Assembly (NCBI RefSeq): GCF_023502205.1
Contig: NZ_JAMFLG010000043.1
Coordinates: 1 to 37,781, forward strand
Origin: Aquiflexum sp. TKW24L
Lineage (GTDB): Bacteria > Bacteroidota > Bacteroidia > Cytophagales > Cyclobacteriaceae
Reading direction: 5' to 3'
Length of the DNA: 37,781 nucleotides
Below the pieces are notes generated by a model. That model saw only the letters and a list, made by a program, of their open reading frames with translations. It searched no databases and was not told where the DNA came from. Positions 31,361 through 37,781 of this stretch are shown here, piece after piece. The translations under genes were made by a program, and so were the position numbers. Position 1 is the stretch's first letter. Every line of letters starts with the position of its first letter.

Positions 31361-32137
31361 TTACCATTTGATTTGCTCTTTGTTCAAAAATGCGGTGACG
31401 CCTTTTTGGCAATCTTCTGTTCCTCTTGCTTTGGCATTCATCGAAGCAGCGTATTCTAAAGCATCTTCCAAAGTCCTTTCCTGCACCCTTCCGATCATTT
31501 CTTTGGTCATTGACATGGCTTCACCAGAGTTTTGCTCGATTAGTTTTTGGGCAAATCCGTAGACTTTCTCCTCCAGCTCGGCGGCTTCGACCACCCTATT
31601 GATCAGTCCCATGGATTGGGCATAAGTGGCAGAGATCAAGTCTCCTTCCAACAGTAGTTGCTTGGCTTTTCCTTCCCCAATTTTCCGAAGGAGAAAAACC
31701 ATGACAATCGCGGGGATAAAGCCGATTTTGACTTCAGTATAACCAAATTTTGCTTCCGAAACGGCAAAAGAAAAATCGCAGATACTTGCCAAGCCACATC
31801 CACCGGCCAAGGCATGTCCCTGAATCTGCGCGATAATGACTTTCGGAAAAGTATAGATTTTGTGAAAAAGATCTTTGAGTCCCCTGCTGTCCATCAGGTT
31901 CTCTTCAAAAGTATTGTTTTGCATAGCATGAAGTGCTGCTAAGTCAGCGCCTGAGCAAAAGACTTTTCCTTCAGCCTTGATTACAATCACTTTGACGGAA
32001 TCATCCCTTTCAAAATCAGTCAATGCTGCATCAAGATAAGCGATCATCTCGCCGTTGAGTGCATTTCTTTTTTCGGGTCTGTTGAGGATGATATAACCTA
32101 TCCGATCTTTTATAAGGGTAATTATGGGTTTGTCCAT
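31361..32137 (-). CDS. Enoyl-CoA hydratase/isomerase family protein
   Basis: A 258-residue crotonase-fold enzyme. The first oxyanion segment is in KVFCSGADLAALHAM and the second in GHALAGGCGLASICDFSFAV; RPEKRNALNGEM opens the fold. The GG(C) region and the EVKIGFIPAIV segment suggest a methylglutaconyl-CoA or general enoyl-CoA hydratase, but substrate is not readable. It ends one base before the recQ start. The promoter is probably in the 73 bases behind comEC. Confidence 0.9.
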   Translation of the reverse strand: MDKPIITLIKDRIGYIILNRPEKRNALNGEMIAYLDAALTDFERDDSVKVIVIKAEGKVFCSGADLAALHAMQNNTFEENLMDSRGLKDLFHKIYTFPKVIIAQIQGHALAGGCGLASICDFSFAVSEAKFGYTEVKIGFIPAIVMVFLLRKIGEGKAKQLLLEGDLISATYAQSMGLINRVVEAAELEEKVYGFAQKLIEQNSGEAMSMTKEMIGRVQERTLEDALEYAASMNAKARGTEDCQKGVTAFLNKEQIKW

Positions 32138-32210
32138 GGCGGTCGGAAATTGGTAAACATGAATAAAATCGATTATTGAAAGATAACCGACTGCTTTTGC
32201 TCTTCCAAGG

Positions 32211-34172
32211 TTAGGGAGAGTTTAATGTTATTTTATGTGGATAAGCGTCCAAGAAAATGGAATCTGTTTTGGGGATCGATTCCCATTTTTTTTCATCCCA
32301 TCTATAAACTGAATAATCCCTCTCTTGCGGTATGCGACAAACATTTTTCTGAATAACCAGATTTTGATGTAGACCAAGAAGTGGAATTTCAAGTCCATAT
32401 TGGGTTTCAAAAGCCACCATTGGAATTCGGGATTTGGAGGAGGATGAATTTCTGTTTGGGTTCACTTTGTAGCTGATATCCTGCTCTGAAGCTTGGTCAA
32501 ACCAAAAAAGAGTTTCTCCATTTTGGTAATCAATAGCAAATCCCTTTCCGGCAGCGTATAAAGTGATTTCCTTTTTTTCATTTGAAATAAAATCAAAAAC
32601 TGCCCGGGAAATCCCAACTATACCCAACATCACCAGCAAGGAATAGGCTAATTTTTTGCCCGGATATAGCCAAAGCAAAATGACTACTGCCAAGATCAAC
32701 CAATAAACCCAAATGAAAACTTCTGAAAAATAAATATCAGAAATCCTCGATCCCGGCAGTTCCTGAAACCAAAAAATCAGCGTGTTGACCACCAAGATTA
32801 TCTTTTCGGCAATCCAAGCCAACGCGAGAGAGACATAGGGAACTTTGACCAAAACCATAAATGGAACTCCAAAAGCCATCATCAAAAACGCTCCGGGAAT
32901 AGCTATGAGATTGGCGATTGCAAAATAGGTTGGGAACACATGAAAATAATAAGCAGAGATGGGAAAAGTGGCTAATTGGGCAGCAAAACTCACAGTGGTA
33001 ATCTGCCAGATATAATTCACAATCCTATTAGTCGGACTCCAAGGGCGAACCAACAATGGCTGAATGACCAAAATCCCCGTAAGCGCCAGGTAAGAAAGTT
33101 GAAATCCAACAGCATAGATCAGAAAGGGATCATACAAAAGTAAAATCACAGCAGACAAGGCAATGGCGTTGAAGATAGAAGGGTTTCGGGATTTCATTTG
33201 TGCCAAAGCCATCAGCGAAAACATGGTCGCAGCCCGCATAACTGAAGGCGACATTCCTGTAAGCAGCGCATATCCCCAAATCAATAAAATAATCAAGCTG
33301 AGATAAATGACCCTTTTTCTGACTTTGAGCCGATAAGGTTTGACAAACAAAAAGAAAAACCCATAAACAATGCCAACATGCAATCCCGAAACAGCCAAAA
33401 TATGCATTGCCCCTGCGGTTACATAGGCGTCTGAAATCTCTTTATCCATATCCTTTTTTTGTCCCAAAAGGATAGCTTTTGCTACCTGATTTGCTTCCCT
33501 GTTATGGAAAAGGCTGTCCATTCCGGCAAGGATATCCGTTCTAATTTCGATAAAAAATGATTCAATCGGATTTTCCCGAAGGCTTCCCAAGATTTCAATA
33601 CGATCTCCAATGAAATGTTGGTGGGAGATTTGTTGATTGAGCATGAAATTGCGGTAATCAAATTCAAAAGGATTGGTTGGACCCTGAATTTTTTGTGGGC
33701 TTCCCGATATCAGCAACAAATCTCCGGAAGAAAGTCCCCGCTCTGACCGATGATATATCAAGACCTCTCCTTCTATTTCTTCCCAAAATGTCCCATCAAA
33801 CACCTTTTTGACCTTTACCCTATTTGCAATGGAATTGGGCTTTGGTTCATCATGGCTGATGACCGTTGCAAGGTAGGCCTTGATTTCTTTGCAGGAATTC
33901 ACCAAGTTGTCGGGATGGTTTCGGATGTCCTTTTGATAAGTGAAAAAATACCCTGCCACAATCAATTGGACATATCCCAAAATTGGAAGTATGATTCTGG
34001 ATTTGTACCTGCCATGATGGTCATTGACAAAAACCAAAAAAAGGTAAATCAAACCGGAAGCGCCACCAACCCCAATCAAAGCCCAAAATCCTTTTTGGTA
34101 CACAGGATAAAAAACTATCCCCAGAATGAAGAAAAGAGCATAACGCAAAAAAGGAAATTCCGAAAAACGCAT
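32211..34172 (-). CDS. comEC: ComEC/Rec2-type DNA uptake channel, short form
   Basis: A polytopic protein of about 653 residues. The N-terminal part is a DUF4131-like domain (KVKKVFDGTFWEEIEGEVLIYHRS). The centre is the ComEC transmembrane domain with AGAMHILAVSGLHVGIVYG, LLTGMSPSVMRAATMFSLM and the run of membrane helices up to about residue 520. The C-terminal metallo-beta-lactamase nuclease domain of Bacillus ComEC is missing; a short soluble tail replaces it, as is common in Bacteroidota. The start at 34172 (MRFSEFPFLRY) is preferred; 22 more residues are open upstream. Expected at the inner membrane, moving single-stranded DNA. Confidence 0.88.
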   Translation of the reverse strand: MRFSEFPFLRYALFFILGIVFYPVYQKGFWALIGVGGASGLIYLFLVFVNDHHGRYKSRIILPILGYVQLIVAGYFFTYQKDIRNHPDNLVNSCKEIKAYLATVISHDEPKPNSIANRVKVKKVFDGTFWEEIEGEVLIYHRSERGLSSGDLLLISGSPQKIQGPTNPFEFDYRNFMLNQQISHQHFIGDRIEILGSLRENPIESFFIEIRTDILAGMDSLFHNREANQVAKAILLGQKKDMDKEISDAYVTAGAMHILAVSGLHVGIVYGFFFLFVKPYRLKVRKRVIYLSLIILLIWGYALLTGMSPSVMRAATMFSLMALAQMKSRNPSIFNAIALSAVILLLYDPFLIYAVGFQLSYLALTGILVIQPLLVRPWSPTNRIVNYIWQITTVSFAAQLATFPISAYYFHVFPTYFAIANLIAIPGAFLMMAFGVPFMVLVKVPYVSLALAWIAEKIILVVNTLIFWFQELPGSRISDIYFSEVFIWVYWLILAVVILLWLYPGKKLAYSLLVMLGIVGISRAVFDFISNEKKEITLYAAGKGFAIDYQNGETLFWFDQASEQDISYKVNPNRNSSSSKSRIPMVAFETQYGLEIPLLGLHQNLVIQKNVCRIPQERDYSVYRWDEKKWESIPKTDSIFLDAYPHKITLNSP

Positions 34173-34211
34173 GGCATATTGTTTCTTGGAATTTAAATAC
34201 AAAAAAAGAAA

Positions 34212-34233
34212 AAGGAGCCATTTCAGACTCCTT
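34212..34233 (-). terminator. Terminator after the outer-membrane barrel gene
   Basis: On the minus strand the stem AAGGAG/CTCCTT with a 10-base loop is followed by TTTCTTTTTTT. It lies 29 bases past the barrel stop and separates it from comEC. Confidence 0.7.
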
Positions 34234-34261
34234 GACACTCAATTTAAACGTTTAATATTTT

Positions 34262-34798
34262 TTAGAAACGGTAACCGACATTGAAACCTGCATTTAATTC
34301 TACTGCTGAGAAGCGATTTTGTACAACTTGGGAAAACTGTCTGTTGATGGATCCGAATGGACCAAAAGCAAAATTATTAAAATTCCATCTGTAACCTCCC
34401 AACAAACCGATCGCTCCACTGTTCATGTTGGTCACTGCCGTGGCGTTGTTAATAACTTCCGTAAAATTTCCAAAACGGTATTTTAAAAAAGGAGAAATAT
34501 ACATTTTCCCATTTTCATCCCCTGCAAAATAGAAGTTATAGGACGCCAGAATTGAGGTGGTTTCAAAATTCCTCCCATCTTTCTGCCCACTATAGCCAAA
34601 CCTGTCATTCAAATGCAATTCAATTCCAAGTGATTGGTCGGATTTAAAAAAAGTCTCATAACCGATTTCAACAGAGCCCATCAAAATAGTATTTAGAAAG
34701 TTGAGTCTTATTTCTCCTTTTGGATTTTCAAGAGCTTGAGCAATAGAACCCGATTGCAAAATGATAAAACAGGTAAAAGCAAGTAATATTTTTTTCAT
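34262..34798 (-). CDS. Outer-membrane beta-barrel protein
   Basis: A 178-residue exported protein: signal peptide MKKILLAFTCFIILQSGSIAQA, then alternating amphipathic strands (GEIRLNFLNTILMGSVEIGYE, MYISPFLKYRFGNF, GAIGLLGGYRWNFNNFAFG) and a C-terminal aromatic residue (NVGYRF), the usual barrel-assembly signal. Likely an 8-strand barrel of the small outer-membrane protein class. No enzyme motif seen. It is a single-gene unit with a terminator behind it. Confidence 0.82.
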   Translation of the reverse strand: MKKILLAFTCFIILQSGSIAQALENPKGEIRLNFLNTILMGSVEIGYETFFKSDQSLGIELHLNDRFGYSGQKDGRNFETTSILASYNFYFAGDENGKMYISPFLKYRFGNFTEVINNATAVTNMNSGAIGLLGGYRWNFNNFAFGPFGSINRQFSQVVQNRFSAVELNAGFNVGYRF

Positions 34799-34840
34799 GT
34801 TGATAAAATTGGTTTATGATAAAATTAATCCTTTCGCATA

Positions 34841-35305
34841 TCACAAATATAGTTCCATTTTAAAATGTTTGATATTACACTCCTCAAACATGTCGCCAAC
34901 TTTTTGAAATCCAAATTTTGCGTAGAGCGGCATGGCATCCAGTTGGGCGTGCAAGTAAAGTTTTTTGCTATTAGCATCCGGGTGCAACTTGATATCCTCC
35001 ACTACAGCGTTGACCAAAGCAAAACCGACGCCTTTGCCACGCATGGGTTTTAATACGGCAAAACGTTCCAATTTGATTCCTTTTTCAGTAAATCGCCACC
35101 GTGCCGTTCCGGCCGGTTCATCACCCAATGTTACCAAAAAATGGATAGATATATCTTCAAATTCATCATACTCTTCTGCAGGATCTACTTCCTGCTCAAT
35201 AACAAAAACCTTTTCCCGGATGGCAAAAACTAAATCAAGCTGCTCCTTCGTCAGTACTTTTCTTACGGAGATAAGATTCTCTCCTTTCATCTCTTTGGGC
35301 ATCAT
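34841..35305 (-). CDS. GNAT-family N-acetyltransferase
   Basis: A 154-residue acetyltransferase of the ElaA/YjcF-like GNAT group. Acetyl-CoA is bound by the V(I)..KGxGxG/A-type loop, here PMRGKGVGFALVNA; EEYDEFEDISIHFLV and LYLHAQLDAMPLYAKFGFQ are typical of this group. The substrate is unknown. Its 5' end overlaps the PhoH gene end by 71 bases with the ATG at 35305, or 56 bases with the next Met at 35290; because the conserved fold begins right after that Met, a long overlap seems real. Confidence 0.85.
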   Translation of the reverse strand: MMPKEMKGENLISVRKVLTKEQLDLVFAIREKVFVIEQEVDPAEEYDEFEDISIHFLVTLGDEPAGTARWRFTEKGIKLERFAVLKPMRGKGVGFALVNAVVEDIKLHPDANSKKLYLHAQLDAMPLYAKFGFQKVGDMFEECNIKHFKMELYL

Positions 35306-36236
35306 CTTTTTCGTATGCTTCGATAATGGATTTGACTAATTTATGACGGATGACATCCTTCCCACTCAGACTGACAACGCCTATACCTTTGACATCCTTT
35401 AAGATATGTAAAGCTTCGGTTAGTCCTGATTTTTTCTTGGAAGGAAGATCAACTTGGCTCTGATCACCGGTTATGATTACCTTGGAATTGGGTCCCATCC
35501 TCGTCAGGAACATTTTGATCTGCTCACTTGTGGTATTTTGCGCCTCGTCCAACAAAACAAAGGCATCATGCAGCGTCCTTCCCCTCATGTAGGCTAAAGG
35601 GGCGATTTCGATAACTCTTGTTTCCTGATAATACTTTAGCTTTTCTGCAGGAACCATGTCTGCCAATGCATCATAGATCGGCCTTAAATAAGGATCGAGT
35701 TTTTCCTGCAAGTCTCCTGGAAGAAAACCCAGATTTTCGCCAGCCTCTACGGCAGGACGTGTGATGATGATTCTTTTGACTTCCCTGTTTTTAAGCGCCC
35801 TGACAGCCAAAGCAACAGCGATGTAAGTCTTACCTGTGCCCGCCGGACCCAAAGCAAAAACCAAATCATTTTTAAATGCCGATTCAACTAATTTGCGTTG
35901 GTTGGGAGATTTTGGCTTGACCACAAGGCCTTTGTTGCCATATAAGATGACATCATTTTTCTCATTTTCTTCAAAAGGCTGACCTTCCAAAGCAATGTAT
36001 TCTTTTACATTATCAGGAGTCACGTGACCGAATCTGTGAAAATGCTGCAAGAGCATATTGATCACATCATTGATTCGGAGAATTTCCGGGGCACGGCCCT
36101 GAATGCGGATTTCGTTGCCTCTAGATACTATCTTACTTTCAGGAAAAGCATCAGCAATGCGACGAATGTTCTCATTTTCTGAGCCTAAAAAGTCCAGTAG
36201 CGGGATGTTTTCGAGAGTGATTATTTTTTCTACCAA
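35235..36236 (-). CDS. PhoH-family ATPase
   Basis: A 333-residue PhoH-like protein (PhoH2/YbeZ type). An N-terminal KH-like region (NENIRRIADAFPESKIVSRGNEIRIQG) precedes the ATPase domain: Walker A FALGPAGTGKTYIAVALAVRA near residue 135, ITRPAVEAGENLGFLPGDL, DAFVLLDEAQNTT (Walker B) and ITGDQSQVDL. YbeZ-type proteins work with the endoribonuclease YbeY in ribosome and RNA quality control. The gene is divergent from the SAM hydrolase-like gene across about 100 bases. Confidence 0.94.
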   Translation of the reverse strand: MVEKIITLENIPLLDFLGSENENIRRIADAFPESKIVSRGNEIRIQGRAPEILRINDVINMLLQHFHRFGHVTPDNVKEYIALEGQPFEENEKNDVILYGNKGLVVKPKSPNQRKLVESAFKNDLVFALGPAGTGKTYIAVALAVRALKNREVKRIIITRPAVEAGENLGFLPGDLQEKLDPYLRPIYDALADMVPAEKLKYYQETRVIEIAPLAYMRGRTLHDAFVLLDEAQNTTSEQIKMFLTRMGPNSKVIITGDQSQVDLPSKKKSGLTEALHILKDVKGIGVVSLSGKDVIRHKLVKSIIEAYEKDDAQRDERRESYLRKKSTDEGAA

Positions 36237-36287
36237 TCTAATTTCCTTGAATTGTGAAGTCTATAGAGGGTGTAAGCATAAAATTCC

Positions 36288-36295
36288 TAATTTTG
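36288..36295 (+). promoter_or_regulatory. Candidate -7 element for the SAM hydroxide adenosyltransferase gene
   Basis: TAATTTTG matches TAnnTTTG and lies 45 bases before the chosen start at 36341. No TTG is found at the usual -33 spacing, so it is a partial match. Confidence 0.4.
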
Positions 36296-36340
36296 TTCCC
36301 ACCGCTTCAAAATTACAAAAATTTTAATAGACTTGCTTCC

Positions 36341-37114
36341 ATGGCATTGATAACATTCACCTCAGATTTTGGAGACGCCGACTACTATGTCCCGGCGGTG
36401 AAGGCCAAAATGTTATCTTTCAATCCCCAATTGAACATCGTCGATATCACTCACAAAATCGACATTTACGACATAGCCCATGCAGCATTTGTCCTAAAAG
36501 CGATCTACAGAGATTTTCCAAAAGGGACCGTTCATCTAGTCGCTATGAACAGCACAAGTAACAGCACCGAAGGGTACATTGGGGTCAAGCTTGAGGAGCA
36601 TATTTTCTTAGGTCCAAACAATGGGGTCCTCAGTCTGCTATCAGATTATGATCCGGGGATAGTGGTTCTTTTCTCCGAAGTGCATATTAAAGAGAGTACA
36701 TTTCCGGTAAAAGACATCCTTGCACCCATCGCAGCCAAAGTCGCCTCAGGAGCTGCTATACATGATTTTGGAGGTCCGCTAATGCAGATCAAAAAGATGA
36801 TCCCAAGGCAATTCAAAGCCACCAAAAAACAAATCATCGGCCATGTAATCCGAGTAGACAACTATGGTAACCTGATCACGAATATTCCAAAGGAAGTTTT
36901 TGACAAACTCAATCCTGGCAAATACAACGTGGAATTTGGTAGGGAAAAAATCAACAGACTCAACAAAACCTATGACAATGTGGATGCCGGTGACTGCTTT
37001 GCGTTTTTCAACAGCATCGAACTTCTGGAAATCGGTATCAATCATGGGCATGGCGCGGATTTGTTGGGTCTGAGACATGACAGCCCTGTTTTTATCAATT
37101 TTGAAGCAGAATAA
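36341..37114 (+). CDS. SAM hydroxide adenosyltransferase (DUF62 family)
   Basis: A 257-residue member of the DUF62 family, which uses water or hydroxide to split S-adenosylmethionine into adenosine and methionine, related to fluorinase. Motifs: ITFTSDFGDADYYVPAVKAKM at the N-terminus, DITHKIDIYDIAHAAFVL, FLGPNNGVLSLL and the C-terminal beta domain with IRVDNYGNLITNI (N-Y-G-N-L-x-T-N motif) . The start at 36341 agrees with the family; 29 open residues before it look unrelated. The monooxygenase-like gene follows one base past the stop codon, so the two are probably an operon. Confidence 0.9.
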   Translation: MALITFTSDFGDADYYVPAVKAKMLSFNPQLNIVDITHKIDIYDIAHAAFVLKAIYRDFPKGTVHLVAMNSTSNSTEGYIGVKLEEHIFLGPNNGVLSLLSDYDPGIVVLFSEVHIKESTFPVKDILAPIAAKVASGAAIHDFGGPLMQIKKMIPRQFKATKKQIIGHVIRVDNYGNLITNIPKEVFDKLNPGKYNVEFGREKINRLNKTYDNVDAGDCFAFFNSIELLEIGINHGHGADLLGLRHDSPVFINFEAE

Positions 37115-37115
37115 T

Positions 37116-37412
37116 ATGCTAGTCAGGGTGGTGAGGATGACTTTCAGAGAAGAAGCAGTAGAATCGTTTCTGCAAAATTTTGAAGCCAACAAACAAAACA
37201 TCCGGAATTTTCCCGGCTGCAGCCATCTTGAACTTTGGCAGGATGAAAACCACAAAAATATTTTTTTGACTTACAGCCATTGGCAAAGCGAAGAAGCCCT
37301 GAATCAATACCGTGATTCCGAGCTATTTAAAACTGTGTGGTCGTTTACCAAAACCCTTTTTGCAGAAAAACCGGTGGCATTCAGTTCCAAAAAAATCCAA
37401 GAGCTGTCCTGA
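37116..37412 (+). CDS. Antibiotic biosynthesis monooxygenase-fold protein
   Basis: A 98-residue protein with the dimeric alpha-beta barrel (ABM) fold. VRVVRMTFREEAVESFLQNF is the opening strand and helix; FPGCSHLELWQD and IFLTYSHWQSEEALNQYRDS are the typical central blocks with the W and Y of this family. Small cytoplasmic proteins of this fold include heme-degrading enzymes and quinone-forming oxygenases; this one cannot be assigned further. It starts one base after the previous stop. Confidence 0.85.
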   Translation: MLVRVVRMTFREEAVESFLQNFEANKQNIRNFPGCSHLELWQDENHKNIFLTYSHWQSEEALNQYRDSELFKTVWSFTKTLFAEKPVAFSSKKIQELS

Positions 37413-37486
37413 AAGGTGTTGCAGGAAAAAAAATCTTTACTCATATTTGCATCCCGTTCAGGAAGGGACGGGAAAATGAATGAAAT

Positions 37487-37575
37487 GCCCAGATGCGGTC
37501 CCGATAGCTATCGGGATGGTAGACGTACCTAACAACAGTCAGGTATGTTGGTTTCAAACACCAATGAGCAGTTAT
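37487..37575 (+). pseudogene. Broken tRNA-Leu copy with two hairpin insertions
   Basis: Segments of the intact tRNA-Leu at 37590 recur here in order: GCCCAGATG, CGG, TGGTAGACG and GTTGGTTTCAAACACCAATGAG, the last with the same CAA anticodon loop. Between CGG and TGG lies the perfect palindrome TCCCGATAGCTATCGGGA (37499-37516), replacing AAT. Between GACG and GTTGG lies a 21-base piece (37526-37546) whose ends TACCT and AGGTA pair. The variable, T and acceptor arms are missing. Five bases upstream (GAAAT) also match those before the intact gene, so this is a tandem duplicate that decayed. Confidence 0.8.
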
Positions 37576-37589
37576 TTCAAAATTGAAAT

Positions 37590-37673
37590 GCCCAGATGGC
37601 GGAATTGGTAGACGCGTTGGTCTCAAACACCAATGAGGTTACACTCGTGCCGGTTCGACTCCGGCTCTGGGTA
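37590..37673 (+). tRNA. tRNA-Leu (anticodon CAA)
   Basis: An 84-base tRNA. Acceptor GCCCAGA pairs with TCTGGGT (one G:T at the end), discriminator A, no encoded CCA. The D arm has GGAATTGGTAGACGC. Anticodon stem TTGGT/ACCAA holds the loop CTCAAAC with anticodon CAA, reading UUG. The long variable arm (TGAGGTTACACTCG) is class II as required for leucine. The T arm is GCCGGTTCGACTCCGGC. Confidence 0.95.
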
Positions 37674-37678
37674 CATAG

Positions 37679-37706
37679 AAGCTCGCAGAAATGCGGGCTT
37701 TTTTTG
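37679..37706 (+). terminator. Terminator after tRNA-Leu
   Basis: Stem AAGCTCGCA pairs with TGCGGGCTT (one G:T) around the loop GAAA, followed by a TTTTT tract. It starts six bases past the tRNA. Confidence 0.85.
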
Positions 37707-37781
37707 TTTTATTAATTGTGAGGAATGGGTGGGTTTTGCTCAAATTATTTCAATCTATTTCGCAAAGCATATTTTTACCTT

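Noticed and set aside
37449-37476. CCCGT/ACGGG hairpin as terminator of the monooxygenase-like gene
   Set aside because: No T tract follows on the plus strand and the stem is weak.
1-37781. CRISPR array, rRNA genes, insertion sequence or prophage
   Set aside because: No regularly spaced repeat array, rRNA-like stretch, transposase, integrase or phage structural gene was seen.

Overview
The window looks like a chromosomal segment of a Bacteroidota bacterium, most likely Cytophagales and close to Cyclobacteriaceae (Algoriphagus or Belliella type). This is inferred from several things: many Bacteroidota lipoproteins, a FISUMP-domain protein, a DUF1593 protein, a ThuA/sugar dehydrogenase/cytochrome c fusion, a ComEC lacking its nuclease domain, TAnnTTTG-type -7 promoter elements, few Shine-Dalgarno sequences, and intergenic micro-repeats built on GGAAGACGGAAG. 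No database search was possible, so the taxon is an inference.

Layout. 1-3620 is accessory: a hicAB toxin-antitoxin pair sits between related repeats, followed by a FISUMP lipoprotein-like secreted protein, a DUF1593 lipoprotein, REP-like palindromes and a previously hidden remnant of a DUF1016 (YhcG N-terminal) gene. 3618-18088 is a sugar catabolic region for L-rhamnose. A leftward operon holds an NCS1-type permease, a 64-residue membrane protein and a RhaI-type isomerase. A rightward set holds an FGGY kinase, a rhamnulose-phosphate aldolase/dehydrogenase fusion, a GntR regulator, lutABC for lactate oxidation, the mutarotase rhaM, a TMEM220-like protein and a NIPSNAP protein. Together they give a coherent route from L-rhamnose through L-lactaldehyde and L-lactate to pyruvate plus DHAP. 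18345-24335 is a divergent pair: a very large secreted ThuA/sugar dehydrogenase/PKD/cytochrome c lipoprotein and a GH3 glycosidase lipoprotein.

From 24355 the window turns into housekeeping genes, nearly all leftward: pgk, a Sua5/TsaC enzyme, a TPR lipoprotein, a thioesterase, a Nudix protein, a hypothetical protein, recQ, an enoyl-CoA hydratase, comEC, an outer-membrane barrel, a GNAT enzyme and phoH. A rightward SAM hydroxide adenosyltransferase and a small monooxygenase-fold protein follow. The right end carries tRNA-Leu(CAA), preceded by a broken tandem copy interrupted by two hairpin-forming insertions.

The most unusual observations are the tRNA-Leu pseudogene with palindromic insertions, GATA repeats phased at exactly 10 bp near lutA and again after the NIPSNAP gene, a 44-bp near-perfect palindrome upstream of lutA, the repeats flanking hicAB, the DUF1016 fossil, and the overlap-coupled permease/mini-membrane-protein/isomerase operon.
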